A stretch of 37,902 nucleotides of DNA. Origin: Clostridia bacterium. Its GTDB lineage: Bacteria > Bacillota > Clostridia > Oscillospirales > Acutalibacteraceae. The stretch spans positions 1 through 37,902 of the forward strand of contig JAFSAC010000047.1 of NCBI GenBank assembly GCA_017442265.1, written 5' to 3'. A model generated the notes under the pieces. The model was not told where the DNA came from. It searched no databases and saw only the letters and a list, made by a program, of their open reading frames with translations. Of the stretch, positions 1-9,658 are shown one piece after another. The position numbers were made by a program, and so were the translations under genes. Each line of letters begins with the position of its first letter. The stretch's first letter is position 1.

Positions 1-1551
1 GACGATATGTTCACCCACATGCAGTCGTTACCGCTTCGCTATTTTGTCACCCACCCGCACGGGGATATTATGTCGATGTACACCAACGATATTGACACCC
101 TCCGGCAGATGATCAGCCAAAGTCTTCCGCAGATGATCAACAGCGCGGTGACCATTGTAAGCGTCTTTATCAGTATGCTCACCCTCAACATTCCGCTGAC
201 CGCTCTTACCCTCTTGATGATCGGAGTCATGATCTTCATCGCCCGGAAATACACCTCCCTTTCCAGCCGGTATTTTGTCAGCCAGCAACGGGACCTCGGC
301 GGGGTAAACGGTTATATTGAAGAGATGATGGACGGACAGAAGGTGGTAAAGGTCTTCTGTCACGAACAGGAGAATATCGAGAAGTTTAATGCGCTCAACG
401 ACCAACTATTTGACAGTGCGTATAACGCCAACAAGTTTTCCAACTGTTTAGGGCCTATCAACGGACAGATCAGCCATTTGAACTACGTGTTATGCGCCAT
501 TGCCGGCGGTGCGCTGGCGCTCGGCGGGGTGGGTGGATTTACCCTCGGGGAACTGGCAAGTTTCCTCACCTTTAACCGCAGTTTCAGTATGCCGATTAAC
601 CAGATCACCATGCAGGTCAACAGCATCATCATGGCGCTGGCCGGTGCTGACCGCATCTTCCATTTGCTGGACGAAACCCCGGAGGTGGACGACGGGTACG
701 TGACCTTGGTATACGCGCGCCGCAACCCCGACGGCAGTTTAGAGGAATCGGACACCCGCACCGGACTTTGGGCGTGGAAGCACACCCACCGGGATTCCGG
801 GGAAACCGATTATATTGAACTGACCGGGGACGTGGTGTTTGAAAAGGTAGATTTCGGGTATGTGCCGGAAAAGACGGTGCTTCACGAGATCGATATGTAT
901 GCCACCCCCGGACAAAAGATCGCTTTCGTCGGCTCCACCGGTGCCGGTAAAACCACCATTACCAATCTCATCAATCGGTTTTACGATATTCAAAAGGGCA
1001 AAATCCGCTACGACGGGATCAACATTGAAAAGATCAAGAAAGACGATCTGCGCCGGTCGCTCGGCATCGTTTTGCAGGACGTCAATCTCTTTACCGGCAC
1101 GGTGAAGGAAAACATCCGATACGGACGGCTGGATGCCACCGACGACGAGGTGGTGGCGGCGGCGAAACTCGCCGGTGCCGACAGCTTCATTTCCCGGTTG
1201 CCGCTTGGATACGACACCATGCTGACCGGCAACGGCGCTAACCTTTCTCAGGGACAGCGGCAGCTTCTCTCCATTGCCCGTGCCGCCATTGCCGATCCAC
1301 CGGTGCTGATTTTAGACGAGGCGACCTCCTCCATTGATACCCGGACCGAACGCATCGTGCAGGAGGGTATGGATAAGCTTATGGAAGGGCGCACCACCTT
1401 TGTGATCGCCCACCGGCTGTCCACCGTTCGCAACAGCGACTGCATTATGGTGCTGGAAAAGGGACGGATCGTGGAGCGCGGCAATCACGACGATCTGATT
1501 GCTCAAAAAGGACGGTACTACCACCTATACACCGGGCTTGCCGCTCAATAA
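1..1551 (+). CDS. ABC exporter subunit (fused membrane and ATPase domains), 5' end missing
   Basis: This is a multidrug/lipid-type ABC exporter half with a fused transmembrane domain and nucleotide-binding domain. The reading frame is open back to base 1, and the first in-frame ATG at 7 falls inside the family's conserved membrane domain, so the true start lies outside the window. Numbering from base 7, the Walker A motif (GSTGAGKTT) is near residues 308-316, the signature LSQGQ at 413-417, Walker B with catalytic Glu438, and the H-loop His469. The ATPase site is therefore canonical. A linker of about 45 residues rich in charged and aromatic residues (about 235-280) separates the two domains. 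I recall such linkers in one member of clostridial heterodimeric exporters. A partner subunit would then be expected just upstream, outside the window. The substrate cannot be read from the sequence. It is the only protein-coding gene on the plus strand here. Confidence 0.93.
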   Translation, partial: DDMFTHMQSLPLRYFVTHPHGDIMSMYTNDIDTLRQMISQSLPQMINSAVTIVSVFISMLTLNIPLTALTLLMIGVMIFIARKYTSLSSRYFVSQQRDLGGVNGYIEEMMDGQKVVKVFCHEQENIEKFNALNDQLFDSAYNANKFSNCLGPINGQISHLNYVLCAIAGGALALGGVGGFTLGELASFLTFNRSFSMPINQITMQVNSIIMALAGADRIFHLLDETPEVDDGYVTLVYARRNPDGSLEESDTRTGLWAWKHTHRDSGETDYIELTGDVVFEKVDFGYVPEKTVLHEIDMYATPGQKIAFVGSTGAGKTTITNLINRFYDIQKGKIRYDGINIEKIKKDDLRRSLGIVLQDVNLFTGTVKENIRYGRLDATDDEVVAAAKLAGADSFISRLPLGYDTMLTGNGANLSQGQRQLLSIARAAIADPPVLILDEATSSIDTRTERIVQEGMDKLMEGRTTFVIAHRLSTVRNSDCIMVLEKGRIVERGNHDDLIAQKGRYYHLYTGLAAQ

Positions 1552-1561
1552 AAGGCATAAA

Positions 1562-1591
1562 AAAGCCGCCTGTCATTTGACAGGCGGCTTT
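1562..1591 (+). terminator. Rho-independent terminator after the ABC exporter gene
   Basis: A perfect GC-rich hairpin (AAAGCCGCCTGTCA paired with its complement across a tiny loop) starts 10 bases after the exporter stop codon and is followed by CTTTTTT on the plus strand. It lies between the convergent exporter and argF genes. On the minus strand the tail is only moderately T-rich, so it may work in both directions. Confidence 0.9.
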
Positions 1592-1596
1592 CTTTT

Positions 1597-2580
1597 TTAT
1601 AAGGTGGCGGCGATCACCGCTTTAATGGTGTGCATCCGGTTCTCCGCTTCGTCAAACACGATCGAGCGATCACTTTCAAACACCTCGTCGGTAACCTCCA
1701 TACAGGTCAGTCCAAATTTTTCAAAAATCACCTTGCCGGTGGCAGTTTTCAGGTCATGGAAGGCCGGCAGGCAGTGCATAAAGCGGCAATTTTCCCCGGC
1801 ATTATCCATAAGCTCGGTGGTTACCCGGTAGGGGGACAGCTCCCGAATCCGCTCTTCCCATACCGCATCCGGTTCCCCCATAGAGACCCACACGTCGGTA
1901 TACAGCACGTCAGCATTTTTGGTCGCTTTCATCGGGTCGGTCTCAAATTCCAGGATAGCGCCGGTGTCTTTGGCGATCTCACGGCAAACATCAATCAGCG
2001 CCGGATCGGGGAAATACTTTTCCGGCGCCGCCGCCACAAAATGCATACCGAGTTTCGCGCAACCCACCATTAAGGAGTTACCCATATTATACCGGGCATC
2101 CCCGAGGTACACCAGTTTCACACCTTTCAGTTTCCCAAAATGCTCCCAAATGGTGAGAAAATCCGCGAGTATCTGGGTCGGGTGGAATTCGTTTGTCAGT
2201 CCGTTCCACACCGGAACACCGGCGTGTTTCGCCAGTTCCTCCACCAGCTCCTGTCCAAAGCCACGGTATTCGATCCCGTCGAACATCCGGCCGAGTACCC
2301 GGGCGGTGTCGGCAATGCTTTCCTTTTTGCCGATCTGGGAGCCCTGCGGATCGAGGTACACCGGGTGGATCCCGAGATCCGAAGCCGCTACCTCAAAGCT
2401 GCAACGGGTACGGGTGCTGGTCTTTTCAAAGATTAAGGCAATATTCTTACCTTTACACAGCCGATGCGGAATGCCCTCTTTTTTCTTTTGTTTCAAATCC
2501 GCCGCGAGATCAATAAGACCGACGATCTCCTCAGGGGTAAAGTCAAGCAGTTTTAAGAAACTGCGTCCGTTCAGATTCAT
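1597..2580 (-). CDS. argF: Ornithine carbamoyltransferase
   Basis: The enzyme catalyses carbamoyl phosphate + ornithine to citrulline, the sixth step of arginine synthesis, in the cytoplasm. At 327 residues it has full family length. The carbamoyl-phosphate signature STRTR is at 55-59, HPTQ at 133-136, the ornithine-loop Asp229 with SMG at 233-235, and the catalytic HCLP at 269-272. The SMG loop distinguishes it from aspartate carbamoyltransferase. A GGGAGG ribosome-binding site lies 9-10 bases before the ATG. It is the last gene of the arginine operon, 16 bases after argD, and ends 5 bases from the intergenic terminator hairpin. The biosynthetic neighbours favour an anabolic role over the arginine-deiminase pathway. 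Confidence 0.97.
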   Translation of the reverse strand: MNLNGRSFLKLLDFTPEEIVGLIDLAADLKQKKKEGIPHRLCKGKNIALIFEKTSTRTRCSFEVAASDLGIHPVYLDPQGSQIGKKESIADTARVLGRMFDGIEYRGFGQELVEELAKHAGVPVWNGLTNEFHPTQILADFLTIWEHFGKLKGVKLVYLGDARYNMGNSLMVGCAKLGMHFVAAAPEKYFPDPALIDVCREIAKDTGAILEFETDPMKATKNADVLYTDVWVSMGEPDAVWEERIRELSPYRVTTELMDNAGENCRFMHCLPAFHDLKTATGKVIFEKFGLTCMEVTDEVFESDRSIVFDEAENRMHTIKAVIAATL

Positions 2581-2596
2581 CTTCGATTTCCTCCCA

Positions 2597-3757
2597 TTAA
2601 GACAGGGCGGCTTTCAGTATCGCCACCGCTTCTTTTAAAACGCTCATCGGGATATTCAGCGCCGGCAACAGCCGTACCCGATCATGGGCGGTGAGGCACA
2701 GCACCCCATTTTTCAAGCACTCGGCGACCACTTCGCCGGCCGGTTTTTCGGGTAAAATGCCGATCATCAGTCCTCGACCGCTGACCGCTTTCACCCCCGG
2801 TGCGTCCTTCAACTCGTTAAAAACATATGCGCTCTTCTGCTGAACCTCCTGTAAAAAGGCGGTGTCCAGTCGCTCAAGAATGCTCACCGCACCGGCACAG
2901 CACACCGGGTTGCCACCGAAGGTGGAGCCGTGATCGCCGGGGGTGAGGGTGTCCTGTACCTTCTCCCCGAGCAACGCCGCTCCTATCGGGAGTCCCCCGC
3001 CGAGTCCTTTGGCGGTGGTGATGACGTCCGGCTGAATGCCGTAATGCATATACGCGTACAGATCGCCGGTGCGCCCGTTTCCGGTCTGCACCTCGTCGAT
3101 CATCAGGAGGATATCCTTGTCCTTCGCCAGCCGGGCGGCCGCCTGCACGAAATCCGTCTCGAGCGGCAGCACACCGCCTTCTCCTTGAATACATTCCAGC
3201 ATAATCGCCGCTACCCGGTTGTTTTCCACCGCTTCGGTCAGCGCTTTAATATCATTCGCCGGGGTATGTACAAACCCGGGGGTCAGCGGCTGAAACAGCG
3301 CGTGAAACTTGTCCTGTCCGGTCGCCGCCAGGGTGGTCAAAGTCCGACCATGGAAGCTATTCTCCAAGGTGATAATGGTGCTATATTCGGCGCCTTTATG
3401 CTCGGCGGCGTATTTCCGCGCCACCTTGATCGCACATTCGTTGGCTTCCGCCCCCGAATTGCCGAAAAACACCTTTTTCATCCCGGTGCGCTCACACAAT
3501 AAAGCGGCGAGCTTCGCACCCGGAGCGGTATAATACAAATTGGACATATGCTGTACCCGGGACAGCTGGTCGGTGACCGCCTGATTCCAGGTATCGTCCG
3601 CGATGCCAAAGGCCGTGACCCCGATACCGCTTCCCATATCAATATACCGTTTTCCGTCGGCGCCCAGCACCTCAGAACCCTTTCCGGACACAATTTCCAC
3701 CGGAAAACGGGCGTAGGTGTGCGCTATATACGTATTATCAAGCTGTTGAACGTTCAT
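2597..3757 (-). CDS. argD: Acetylornithine aminotransferase
   Basis: A PLP-dependent class III aminotransferase that converts N-acetylglutamate semialdehyde plus glutamate to N-acetylornithine. I chose the ATG at 3757, giving [10 protein letters not shown] and 386 residues. An AAAGG site precedes it, and an upstream in-frame start would overlap argB. Counting from this start, the PLP-binding Asp221 lies in [12 protein letters not shown] and the Schiff-base Lys250 in [14 protein letters not shown]. The NSGAEANE phosphate-binding segment is near residues 100-107. A single base separates it from the argB stop, indicating translational coupling. The same fold also serves lysine and GABA pathways, but the operon makes the arginine assignment secure. 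Confidence 0.97.
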   Translation of the reverse strand: MNVQQLDNTYIAHTYARFPVEIVSGKGSEVLGADGKRYIDMGSGIGVTAFGIADDTWNQAVTDQLSRVQHMSNLYYTAPGAKLAALLCERTGMKKVFFGNSGAEANECAIKVARKYAAEHKGAEYSTIITLENSFHGRTLTTLAATGQDKFHALFQPLTPGFVHTPANDIKALTEAVENNRVAAIMLECIQGEGGVLPLETDFVQAAARLAKDKDILLMIDEVQTGNGRTGDLYAYMHYGIQPDVITTAKGLGGGLPIGAALLGEKVQDTLTPGDHGSTFGGNPVCCAGAVSILERLDTAFLQEVQQKSAYVFNELKDAPGVKAVSGRGLMIGILPEKPAGEVVAECLKNGVLCLTAHDRVRLLPALNIPMSVLKEAVAILKAALS

Positions 3758-3758
3758 A

Positions 3759-4625
3759 TTATGCCTTTCCCCGTACCATAGTACCGGCACCTTCGTCGGT
3801 TAAAATCTCCATTAAGATCGAATGCGGCACCCGGCCGTCCATAATGATGACGTTTTTCACCCCTTGGTGAATCGCATCGATACAGCACTGCACCTTCGGA
3901 ATCATACCGCCGGATACCACCCCGTCGGTGCAAAGCTTCTCCGCTTCCTCGAGGGTGATTTCCCGGATGAGGGAGTTCGGATCGTCTTTATCCTGCAACA
4001 CCCCGGCGATATCGGTCATCATAATCAGACGTTCCGCCTGCAAGGCGCCGGCAATGGCGGCGGCGGCGGTGTCGCCGTTGATGTTATACGCATTTCCTTC
4101 TTTGTCACAGCCCACGGTGGAAATGACCGGGATATACCCCTTCTCCAACAGATCGGTGACCGGATCGATATGAATATCGGTCACCTCTCCTACAAAGCCG
4201 AGCCGCTTATCCTTCACCTCGGCTTCGATCAAGCGACCGTCCATACCGGAAATGCCCATCGCGTTACCGCCGTTCATTTCGAGGAGGTTGACCAGCGTTT
4301 TATTCACCTTACCGGCCAGCACCATTTGGACGATATCCATGGTTTCCTGGTCGGTTACCCGAAGGCCGTCCACAAAGGTGGCTTTTTTATCCAGCTTCTG
4401 CATCAGTTCGCTGATTTCCGGGCCGCCACCGTGCACCAGCACCACCTTGATGCCAATGAGCCATAAAAGGACGATATCCTCCATGACCTGTTCTTTGAGT
4501 TCCTGGTTGATCATGGCGTTGCCGCCGTATTTGATCACCACCACCTTGCCGTTATACTGACGGATATACGGCAGGGCCTGGGTCAGCACTTCCGCGCGCT
4601 GAGCGTTGGAAAAATGGTACTCCAT
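3759..4625 (-). CDS. argB: Acetylglutamate kinase
   Basis: It phosphorylates N-acetylglutamate with ATP, the committed step once the acetyl group is recycled by ArgJ. The protein has 288 residues, normal for the amino-acid kinase family. The N-terminal VVIKYGGNAM phosphate-binding lysine segment (about 28-37) and the VLVHGGGPEI substrate loop (about 62-71) are both clear. The N-terminus begins MEYHFSNAQRAEVLTQALPYI, resembling the extra N-terminal helix of arginine-sensitive, hexameric enzymes. Feedback inhibition by arginine is therefore likely but is an inference. It has a GGAGG site, lies 12 bases after argJ and is followed directly by argD. Confidence 0.97.
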   Translation of the reverse strand: MEYHFSNAQRAEVLTQALPYIRQYNGKVVVIKYGGNAMINQELKEQVMEDIVLLWLIGIKVVLVHGGGPEISELMQKLDKKATFVDGLRVTDQETMDIVQMVLAGKVNKTLVNLLEMNGGNAMGISGMDGRLIEAEVKDKRLGFVGEVTDIHIDPVTDLLEKGYIPVISTVGCDKEGNAYNINGDTAAAAIAGALQAERLIMMTDIAGVLQDKDDPNSLIREITLEEAEKLCTDGVVSGGMIPKVQCCIDAIHQGVKNVIIMDGRVPHSILMEILTDEGAGTMVRGKA

Positions 4626-4637
4626 ATCGGTCCTCCA

Positions 4638-5852
4638 TTAGGTACGGTAATCACCGTTGATTTTGACGTAATCATAGGTCAGGTCACAGCCCCAGGCGGT
4701 GGCATCATAAGAGCCGTCCCCGAGACCGACCAGAATTTCAATATCCCGCTCAAGCAAAATTTCTTTCGCTTGTTCCTCCGAAAAAGGAATGCCGGCGCCG
4801 TTTTCACAGACGGCAACGGTGCCCTTCGGAGAACGGAACGAAACCGACACGCGGGTAACGTCCACTTTCGCCCCACTATAGCCGATCGCACACAGCACCC
4901 GACCCCAGTTGGCGTCTGCACCGAACATCGCCGCTTTTAAAAGACTGGAGCAGACAACACTTTTCGCCACCGTGCGGGCAGTGTCAAGAGTGTCCGCGCC
5001 GGTCACCTGACATTCGAGCAACTTGGTCGCCCCCTCGCCGTCACCGGCAATGGTGCGGCACAGATGCACCGTCACGGTGTTAAGCGCCTGCATAAAGGTC
5101 TTAAAATCCTCGCTATCCTCGGTGATCTCCGGGTTATCGGCCAGCCCATTCGCCAGCACCGTCACCATATCGTTGGTGGAGGTGTCCCCGTCAATGCTCA
5201 GCATATTAAAGGTGGCGGCGATATCGGTGGAGAGCGCTTTTTGAAGCATCGCCGGGGCGATCTTCACGTCGGTGGTGAGAAACACCAGCATGGTCGCCAT
5301 ATTGGGATGAATCATCCCGCTCCCCTTGGCGATACCGCCAAGCGTACAGGTTTTTCCGCCAATGACAAACTGCACCGCAATCTCTTTAGCCACCGTGTCG
5401 GTGGTCATAATGCCCTCGGCCGCCGCCCGACTACCGTCACGGCTCAACTGTTCGCACAGCACCGGAATCCCGGCGGCAATGGGGGTGATATCCAGCGGCT
5501 GACCGATCACCCCGGTGGAGGCGACTACCACGTCGTCAGCCGAAATCCCCAGCGCTTTGGCGGTGAGATCACTCATCTGTTCGGCGATCTCTTCCCCATT
5601 TGCGTTACAGGTGTTCGCGTTTCCGCTGTTGCAGATGACCGCTTGTGCGTAACCGTCTGCAATATGACGTTTCGTAACGGTCAACGGGGCGCCTTTCACC
5701 AGATTGGTGGTATACACCGCGGCCGCCGCGGCTTTCACCTCACTCACGATAAGCGCGAGATCCTTTTTCGTATGGTTGCGGCGAATACCGCAATGAATAC
5801 CGGAGGCCGAAAAGCCCTTTGCGGCGCAAACGCCGCCCGAAATGATCTGCAT
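4638..5852 (-). CDS. argJ: Ornithine acetyltransferase / glutamate N-acetyltransferase
   Basis: ArgJ moves the acetyl group from N-acetylornithine to glutamate, which makes the pathway cyclic and explains the absence of argA and argE from the operon. It has 404 residues. The autocleavage motif GSGMIHPNMATML is at 177-189. Thr187 would become the N-terminal nucleophile of the beta chain after self-processing. The ASTGVIG segment (111-117) belongs to the oxyanion region. Whether it also uses acetyl-CoA (bifunctional type) cannot be told from sequence alone. A GGAGG site precedes the ATG, 13 bases after argC. Confidence 0.97.
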   Translation of the reverse strand: MQIISGGVCAAKGFSASGIHCGIRRNHTKKDLALIVSEVKAAAAAVYTTNLVKGAPLTVTKRHIADGYAQAVICNSGNANTCNANGEEIAEQMSDLTAKALGISADDVVVASTGVIGQPLDITPIAAGIPVLCEQLSRDGSRAAAEGIMTTDTVAKEIAVQFVIGGKTCTLGGIAKGSGMIHPNMATMLVFLTTDVKIAPAMLQKALSTDIAATFNMLSIDGDTSTNDMVTVLANGLADNPEITEDSEDFKTFMQALNTVTVHLCRTIAGDGEGATKLLECQVTGADTLDTARTVAKSVVCSSLLKAAMFGADANWGRVLCAIGYSGAKVDVTRVSVSFRSPKGTVAVCENGAGIPFSEEQAKEILLERDIEILVGLGDGSYDATAWGCDLTYDYVKINGDYRT

Positions 5853-5865
5853 ATCAAGTCCTCCA

Positions 5866-6789
5866 TTACAGTGTCAGCCCGGCGGATTCTTCCACCCCGA
5901 GCAGAATGTTCATATTCTGAATGGCGGCGCCGGAGGCGCCTTTGCCAAGATTATCAAAACGGGCAATGAGTAGCGGATGCTGTTCATCCCCCAACACCGA
6001 AATCTGCATACCGTCCCGACCGGAAAAAGCACCGGCCGACAGGAAGCCGTCCTCCGCCGGGGTTTCTTCAAACCGAACCACCGGGCCGGTATAGGTTTCC
6101 CGATAGACCGCCATAACCTCCTGCAAGGTCCCGGTGAGTTGACCGGGGGTGAGCGGAACGGTCACTTCCATACCGCTGTAAAAATCCCCGACGATCGGGC
6201 AAAAAGCAGGCGGCGTATGCAGTCCGGTCACCACCGCCATTTCCGGCAGGTGTTTATGCTGTTGGGTCAGTCCGTACTGACGCGGAGCATCAAGCAGGGG
6301 GTTGCGGTTTTTATCCTCGTATTCGGCGATCATCTTCTTGCCACCGCCGGAATATCCGGTGAGCGAAAAGCAGGTGAGCTTCTCCTCCGGCTTCAACAGA
6401 CCGGCCGCCACCAACGGCTGAACCAGCGCCACAAAACCGCTCGCGTGACAGCCGGGGTTGGCAATCCGTTTGGATGCTTTGATCTCCTCCCGCAGGGTAC
6501 CCAGTTCCGGGAATCCGTAGGTCCAGCCGGGGGCGGTACGGTGAGCGGTGGAGGTGTCGATAATGGCGGTGTTCGGGTTTTCCGCTAAAGTCACCGCTTC
6601 CTTCGCCGCCGCATCCGGCAGGCACAGGAAAACGATATCCGCCGTATTGATCGCCTCTTTCCGAGCCGAAAGGTCCTTTCTCAGCTCTTCCGGCAGGCGC
6701 AACAGCTCCAAATCTTTACGATCGGACAACCGATCGACGATCCGCAGACCGGTGGTGCCGGCGCTGCCGTCAATAAAAACTCGGGTCAT
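5866..6789 (-). CDS. argC: N-acetyl-gamma-glutamyl-phosphate reductase, short type
   Basis: An NADPH-dependent reductase that turns N-acetylglutamyl phosphate into the semialdehyde. At 307 residues, starting MTRVFIDGSAGTTGLRI, it belongs to the shorter (type 2) ArgC group rather than the roughly 340-residue type. The dinucleotide-binding GSAGTTG is at 8-14, and the catalytic Cys114 is in ANPGCHASGF. Its ATG overlaps the argH stop codon as ATGA, so translation is probably coupled to argH and needs no strong independent ribosome-binding site. Confidence 0.96.
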   Translation of the reverse strand: MTRVFIDGSAGTTGLRIVDRLSDRKDLELLRLPEELRKDLSARKEAINTADIVFLCLPDAAAKEAVTLAENPNTAIIDTSTAHRTAPGWTYGFPELGTLREEIKASKRIANPGCHASGFVALVQPLVAAGLLKPEEKLTCFSLTGYSGGGKKMIAEYEDKNRNPLLDAPRQYGLTQQHKHLPEMAVVTGLHTPPAFCPIVGDFYSGMEVTVPLTPGQLTGTLQEVMAVYRETYTGPVVRFEETPAEDGFLSAGAFSGRDGMQISVLGDEQHPLLIARFDNLGKGASGAAIQNMNILLGVEESAGLTL

Positions 6790-8162
6790 TTTTCCAGTTT
6801 CCCCTTCACAAAAGCAATCTGTTTTTCCACCGAATTCACCGAGGTGCCGCCGGCGGAGATCCGTTTTTCCACGCAGGTGGTAAGGTCGATCTCGTGATAC
6901 AGATCTTCATCAAATAATTCACTATACTGCCGATAGGTTTCAAGCGGCAGGGTTTCGAGTACCTGTCCTGAGGCGATACACTGCGCCACGATCTGCCCGG
7001 AAATCTTATACGCACTGCGGAACGGCAGTCCTTTTTTCACCAGGTAGTCGGCAAGGTCGGTGGCGTTGATAAAACCGGTCTGCGCCGCTTTTTTCATATT
7101 GTCGGCGCACACCTTCATGGTGTCGATCATCGGGATGAAAACCTTGAGACACATTTTCGCGGTTTCCACCGCATCGAAAACGCTTTCCTTATCTTCCTGC
7201 ATATCCTTGTTGTAGGCAAGCGGCAGACCTTTCAAGGTGGTGAGCAGCGCCATAAGGTCGCCATACACCCGGCCGGTCTTTCCGCGTACCAGTTCCGCCA
7301 TATCCGGGTTCTTCTTCTGCGGCATAATGGAGGAGCCGGTGGTATAGGCATCCGACAGTTCCACAAAATGGAATTCCCAACTGGACCAGAGGATCAGTTC
7401 CTCCGAGAACCGGGACAGATGCATCATCAGAATGGCGATCCCGCTCATCAGTTCCACACAGAAATCCCGATCCGAAACACCGTCAAGACTGTTGAGCGCG
7501 ATACCGTCAAAGCCGAGTTTATTTGCTTCAAACACCCGGTCGGTGTCATAGGTAGTACCCGCCAGCGCACAACAGCCGATCGGAGAAATGTTCATCCGGG
7601 CGATCGCATCCTTCAAGCGATCCACGTCACGGAGAAGCATCATCGCATACGCCATTAGGTGATGACCGAAGGTAATGGGTTGCGCCCGCTGTAAATGGGT
7701 ATAGCCCGGGAGGATGACCGCTTTATGGGTTTCGGCCTGTTCGGTGAGCACCTGCAACAGTTGCTCGATCAGCTCCACCATCTCCCCCGCCTCCTCTCGG
7801 AGGTACATCCGAAGATCAAGAGCGACCTGGTCGTTCCGGCTACGGGCGGTGTGCAGTTTCTTACCGATATCCCCAAGCCGGGCGGTCAATTCCTGCTCCA
7901 CGAACATATGAATGTCTTCACAGGACATATCAATGGCAAGCTTCCCGCTCTCGATATCCTCCAAAATGCCCTGGAGACCGTCGATTAAGGTATCTGCCTC
8001 CGACTGTAAAATGATATTCTGCGCGCCCAGCATCGCCGCGTGCGCCATACTGCCGGTGATATCCTGCTTATACATTTTCGAGTCCACCGCAATGGACGAA
8101 TTGAAGTCGTCTGCGATGCGATCGGTCTGTCCGGCGGTCCGTCCCGCCCACATTTTCGCCAT
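6786..8162 (-). CDS. argH: Argininosuccinate lyase
   Basis: It cleaves argininosuccinate to arginine and fumarate, the last step of the pathway. I chose the ATG at 8162 (MAKMWAGR, 458 residues). A TTG five codons upstream overlaps the GGAGG site that serves this ATG. The fumarase/aspartase-superfamily signature GSSIMPQKKNP is at 276-286, the SRND segment at about 108-111 and the likely catalytic His156 in GYTHLQRAQP. It lies 71 bases after argG, a gap that holds a strong hairpin, and its stop overlaps the argC start. Confidence 0.97.
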   Translation of the reverse strand: MAKMWAGRTAGQTDRIADDFNSSIAVDSKMYKQDITGSMAHAAMLGAQNIILQSEADTLIDGLQGILEDIESGKLAIDMSCEDIHMFVEQELTARLGDIGKKLHTARSRNDQVALDLRMYLREEAGEMVELIEQLLQVLTEQAETHKAVILPGYTHLQRAQPITFGHHLMAYAMMLLRDVDRLKDAIARMNISPIGCCALAGTTYDTDRVFEANKLGFDGIALNSLDGVSDRDFCVELMSGIAILMMHLSRFSEELILWSSWEFHFVELSDAYTTGSSIMPQKKNPDMAELVRGKTGRVYGDLMALLTTLKGLPLAYNKDMQEDKESVFDAVETAKMCLKVFIPMIDTMKVCADNMKKAAQTGFINATDLADYLVKKGLPFRSAYKISGQIVAQCIASGQVLETLPLETYRQYSELFDEDLYHEIDLTTCVEKRISAGGTSVNSVEKQIAFVKGKLEK

Positions 8163-8188
8163 AAAAAGTTCCTCCAATACGGCAACAG

Positions 8189-8215
8189 AACCGTCCCGCC
8201 TAAAGCGGGACGGTT
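8189..8215 (-). other. Hairpin between argG and argH, no T-tract
   Basis: AACCGTCCCGC pairs perfectly with GCGGGACGGTT across a 5-base loop in the argG-argH gap. On the transcribed strand it is followed by CTGTTGCCG, not a run of T, so it is a poor intrinsic terminator. It could be a processing site, a 3'-end stabiliser for argG mRNA, or a partial attenuator. The function is unknown. Confidence 0.6.
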
Positions 8216-8233
8216 ATCTGCTTTTTACGTAGT

Positions 8234-9448
8234 TTACTTGCCGTCCACCATGGCCTGAACCTTGATCGGCAGGCCGAACAGGTTGATAAAGCCGGCGGAA
8301 TCGGTCTGGTCGTAATCACTCTCGCCGAAGGTGGCAATGTCCTCGCTATACAGCGAATAGGGACTCCACACACCGGCGTTAATGATGTTGCCCTTGTAGA
8401 GCTTGAGTCTTACCTTGCCGGTGACCTTCTCCTGGGTCTTATCCACAAACGCACTCAGCGCCTCCCGCAGAGGGGTAAACCACTGACCGTTGTAAACCAG
8501 TTCCGCAAAGGTGATAGACAGCCGCTGTTTCTCGTGCATGGTCATCTTGTCAAGACAAATAGTTTCCAGCACGTTATGTGCTTTGTACAGAATGGTGCCG
8601 CCGGGGGTCTCGTACACACCGCGGCATTTCATACCAACCAGCCGGTTTTCGACGATATCAATGATACCGATACCGTTAGCACCGCCGATCTCGTTGAGCT
8701 TCAGAATGATCTCTTTGGCGGTCATCTTCTCGTCGTTCAGCGCCACCGGCACACCCTGTTCAAAATCGAGGGTGATGTAGGTCGGCTTATCCGGCGCCTG
8801 GATCGGGGACACACCCATTTCGAGGAAGCCGGGCTTCTCGTACTGCGGCTCGTTGCCGGTATCCTCAAGGTCCATACCCTCGTGGGACAGGTGCCACAGG
8901 TTCTTATCCTTGGAATAGTTAGTCTCCCGGTTGATCTTCAGCGGGATGTTATGCGCTTCGGCATACGCAATCTCCTCTTCACGGGAGACGATATCCCACT
9001 CACGCCACGGCGCAATGATCGGCATGGTCGGGGCAAAATGACGGATCGCCAGTTCAAACCGAACCTGGTCGTTGCCCTTACCGGTGCAGCCGTGCACGAT
9101 CGCATCGGCGCCTTCCTTCAGCGCGATCTCAACGAGGCCCTTGGCAATGCAGGGACGGGCGTGGCTGGTGCCGAGCAGGTAATCCTCGTACACCGCTCCC
9201 GCCTTCATGGTGGGGATGATATATTCATTCACGTATTCCTCGGTCTGATCCAGCACATAGAGCTTGGACGCGCCGGTGGCAATCGCCTTTTCTTCCAGAC
9301 CCTCCAGCTCGTCCGCCTGACCGACGTTGCCGGATACCGCGATAACTTCGCAATTATTATAGTTTTCCTTCAGCCACGGGATAATAATGGACGTATCCAG
9401 GCCGCCGGAATATGCGAGCACCACTTTCTTAATATCTTTTTTGTTCAT
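8234..9448 (-). CDS. argG: Argininosuccinate synthase
   Basis: It joins citrulline and aspartate with ATP to form argininosuccinate. The 404 residues match the family. The ATP-pyrophosphatase P-loop AYSGGLDTS is at 12-20, and the [13 protein letters not shown] segment (about 119-131) binds substrate and ATP. It is the first gene of the operon, with a GGAGG site about 9 bases upstream of its ATG and a consensus promoter plus operator in front. Placing the two late genes (argG, argH) first and argF last gives one transcript for all dedicated arginine enzymes. Confidence 0.97.
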   Translation of the reverse strand: MNKKDIKKVVLAYSGGLDTSIIIPWLKENYNNCEVIAVSGNVGQADELEGLEEKAIATGASKLYVLDQTEEYVNEYIIPTMKAGAVYEDYLLGTSHARPCIAKGLVEIALKEGADAIVHGCTGKGNDQVRFELAIRHFAPTMPIIAPWREWDIVSREEEIAYAEAHNIPLKINRETNYSKDKNLWHLSHEGMDLEDTGNEPQYEKPGFLEMGVSPIQAPDKPTYITLDFEQGVPVALNDEKMTAKEIILKLNEIGGANGIGIIDIVENRLVGMKCRGVYETPGGTILYKAHNVLETICLDKMTMHEKQRLSITFAELVYNGQWFTPLREALSAFVDKTQEKVTGKVRLKLYKGNIINAGVWSPYSLYSEDIATFGESDYDQTDSAGFINLFGLPIKVQAMVDGK

Positions 9449-9462
9449 AATAGTCGCCTCCG

Positions 9463-9484
9463 TGAATATTTATACATTTATTCA
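9463..9484 (-). promoter_or_regulatory. Candidate ArgR (ARG box) operator
   Basis: A 22-base AT-rich imperfect palindrome has outer arms TGAATA and TATTCA with ATAAATGTAT-like spacing. Its half-sites resemble the ARG-box consensus TGAAT-N4-ATTCA. It lies between the transcription start and the argG ribosome-binding site, where a bound repressor would block transcription. The regulator gene (argR) is not in the window. Confidence 0.65.
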
Positions 9485-9499
9485 TCAAACTATGCATAG

Positions 9500-9528
9500 A
9501 TTATACCGAATAAATGCCGAGTTGTCAA
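9500..9528 (-). promoter_or_regulatory. Sigma-A promoter of the arginine operon
   Basis: On the minus strand TTGACA (9523-9528) and TATAAT (9500-9505) are separated by exactly 17 bases, a perfect consensus. Transcription should start near 9493, close to a CTATGCATAG palindrome and upstream of the putative ARG box. Confidence 0.9.
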
Positions 9529-9607
9529 GTGTTAATTGAAAAAATATACAAAAAATTGCCCCTTTTTTCGTCGAGTGGGAAAATGCTGTCATTAAAAAAC
9601 ACAAAAA

Positions 9608-9642
9608 GGTGAGGGACAACGGATTTTCCGTTGTCCCTCACC
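9608..9642 (-). terminator. Terminator of the uronate operon
   Basis: A 16-bp perfect stem (GGTGAGGGACAACGGA with its complement) with a 3-base loop, followed on the minus strand by TTTTTGTGTTTTTT. It lies 16 bases after the GH2 gene stop and separates it from the arginine promoter. Confidence 0.95.
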
Positions 9643-9658
9643 GCTGAATGTTGGCGGA

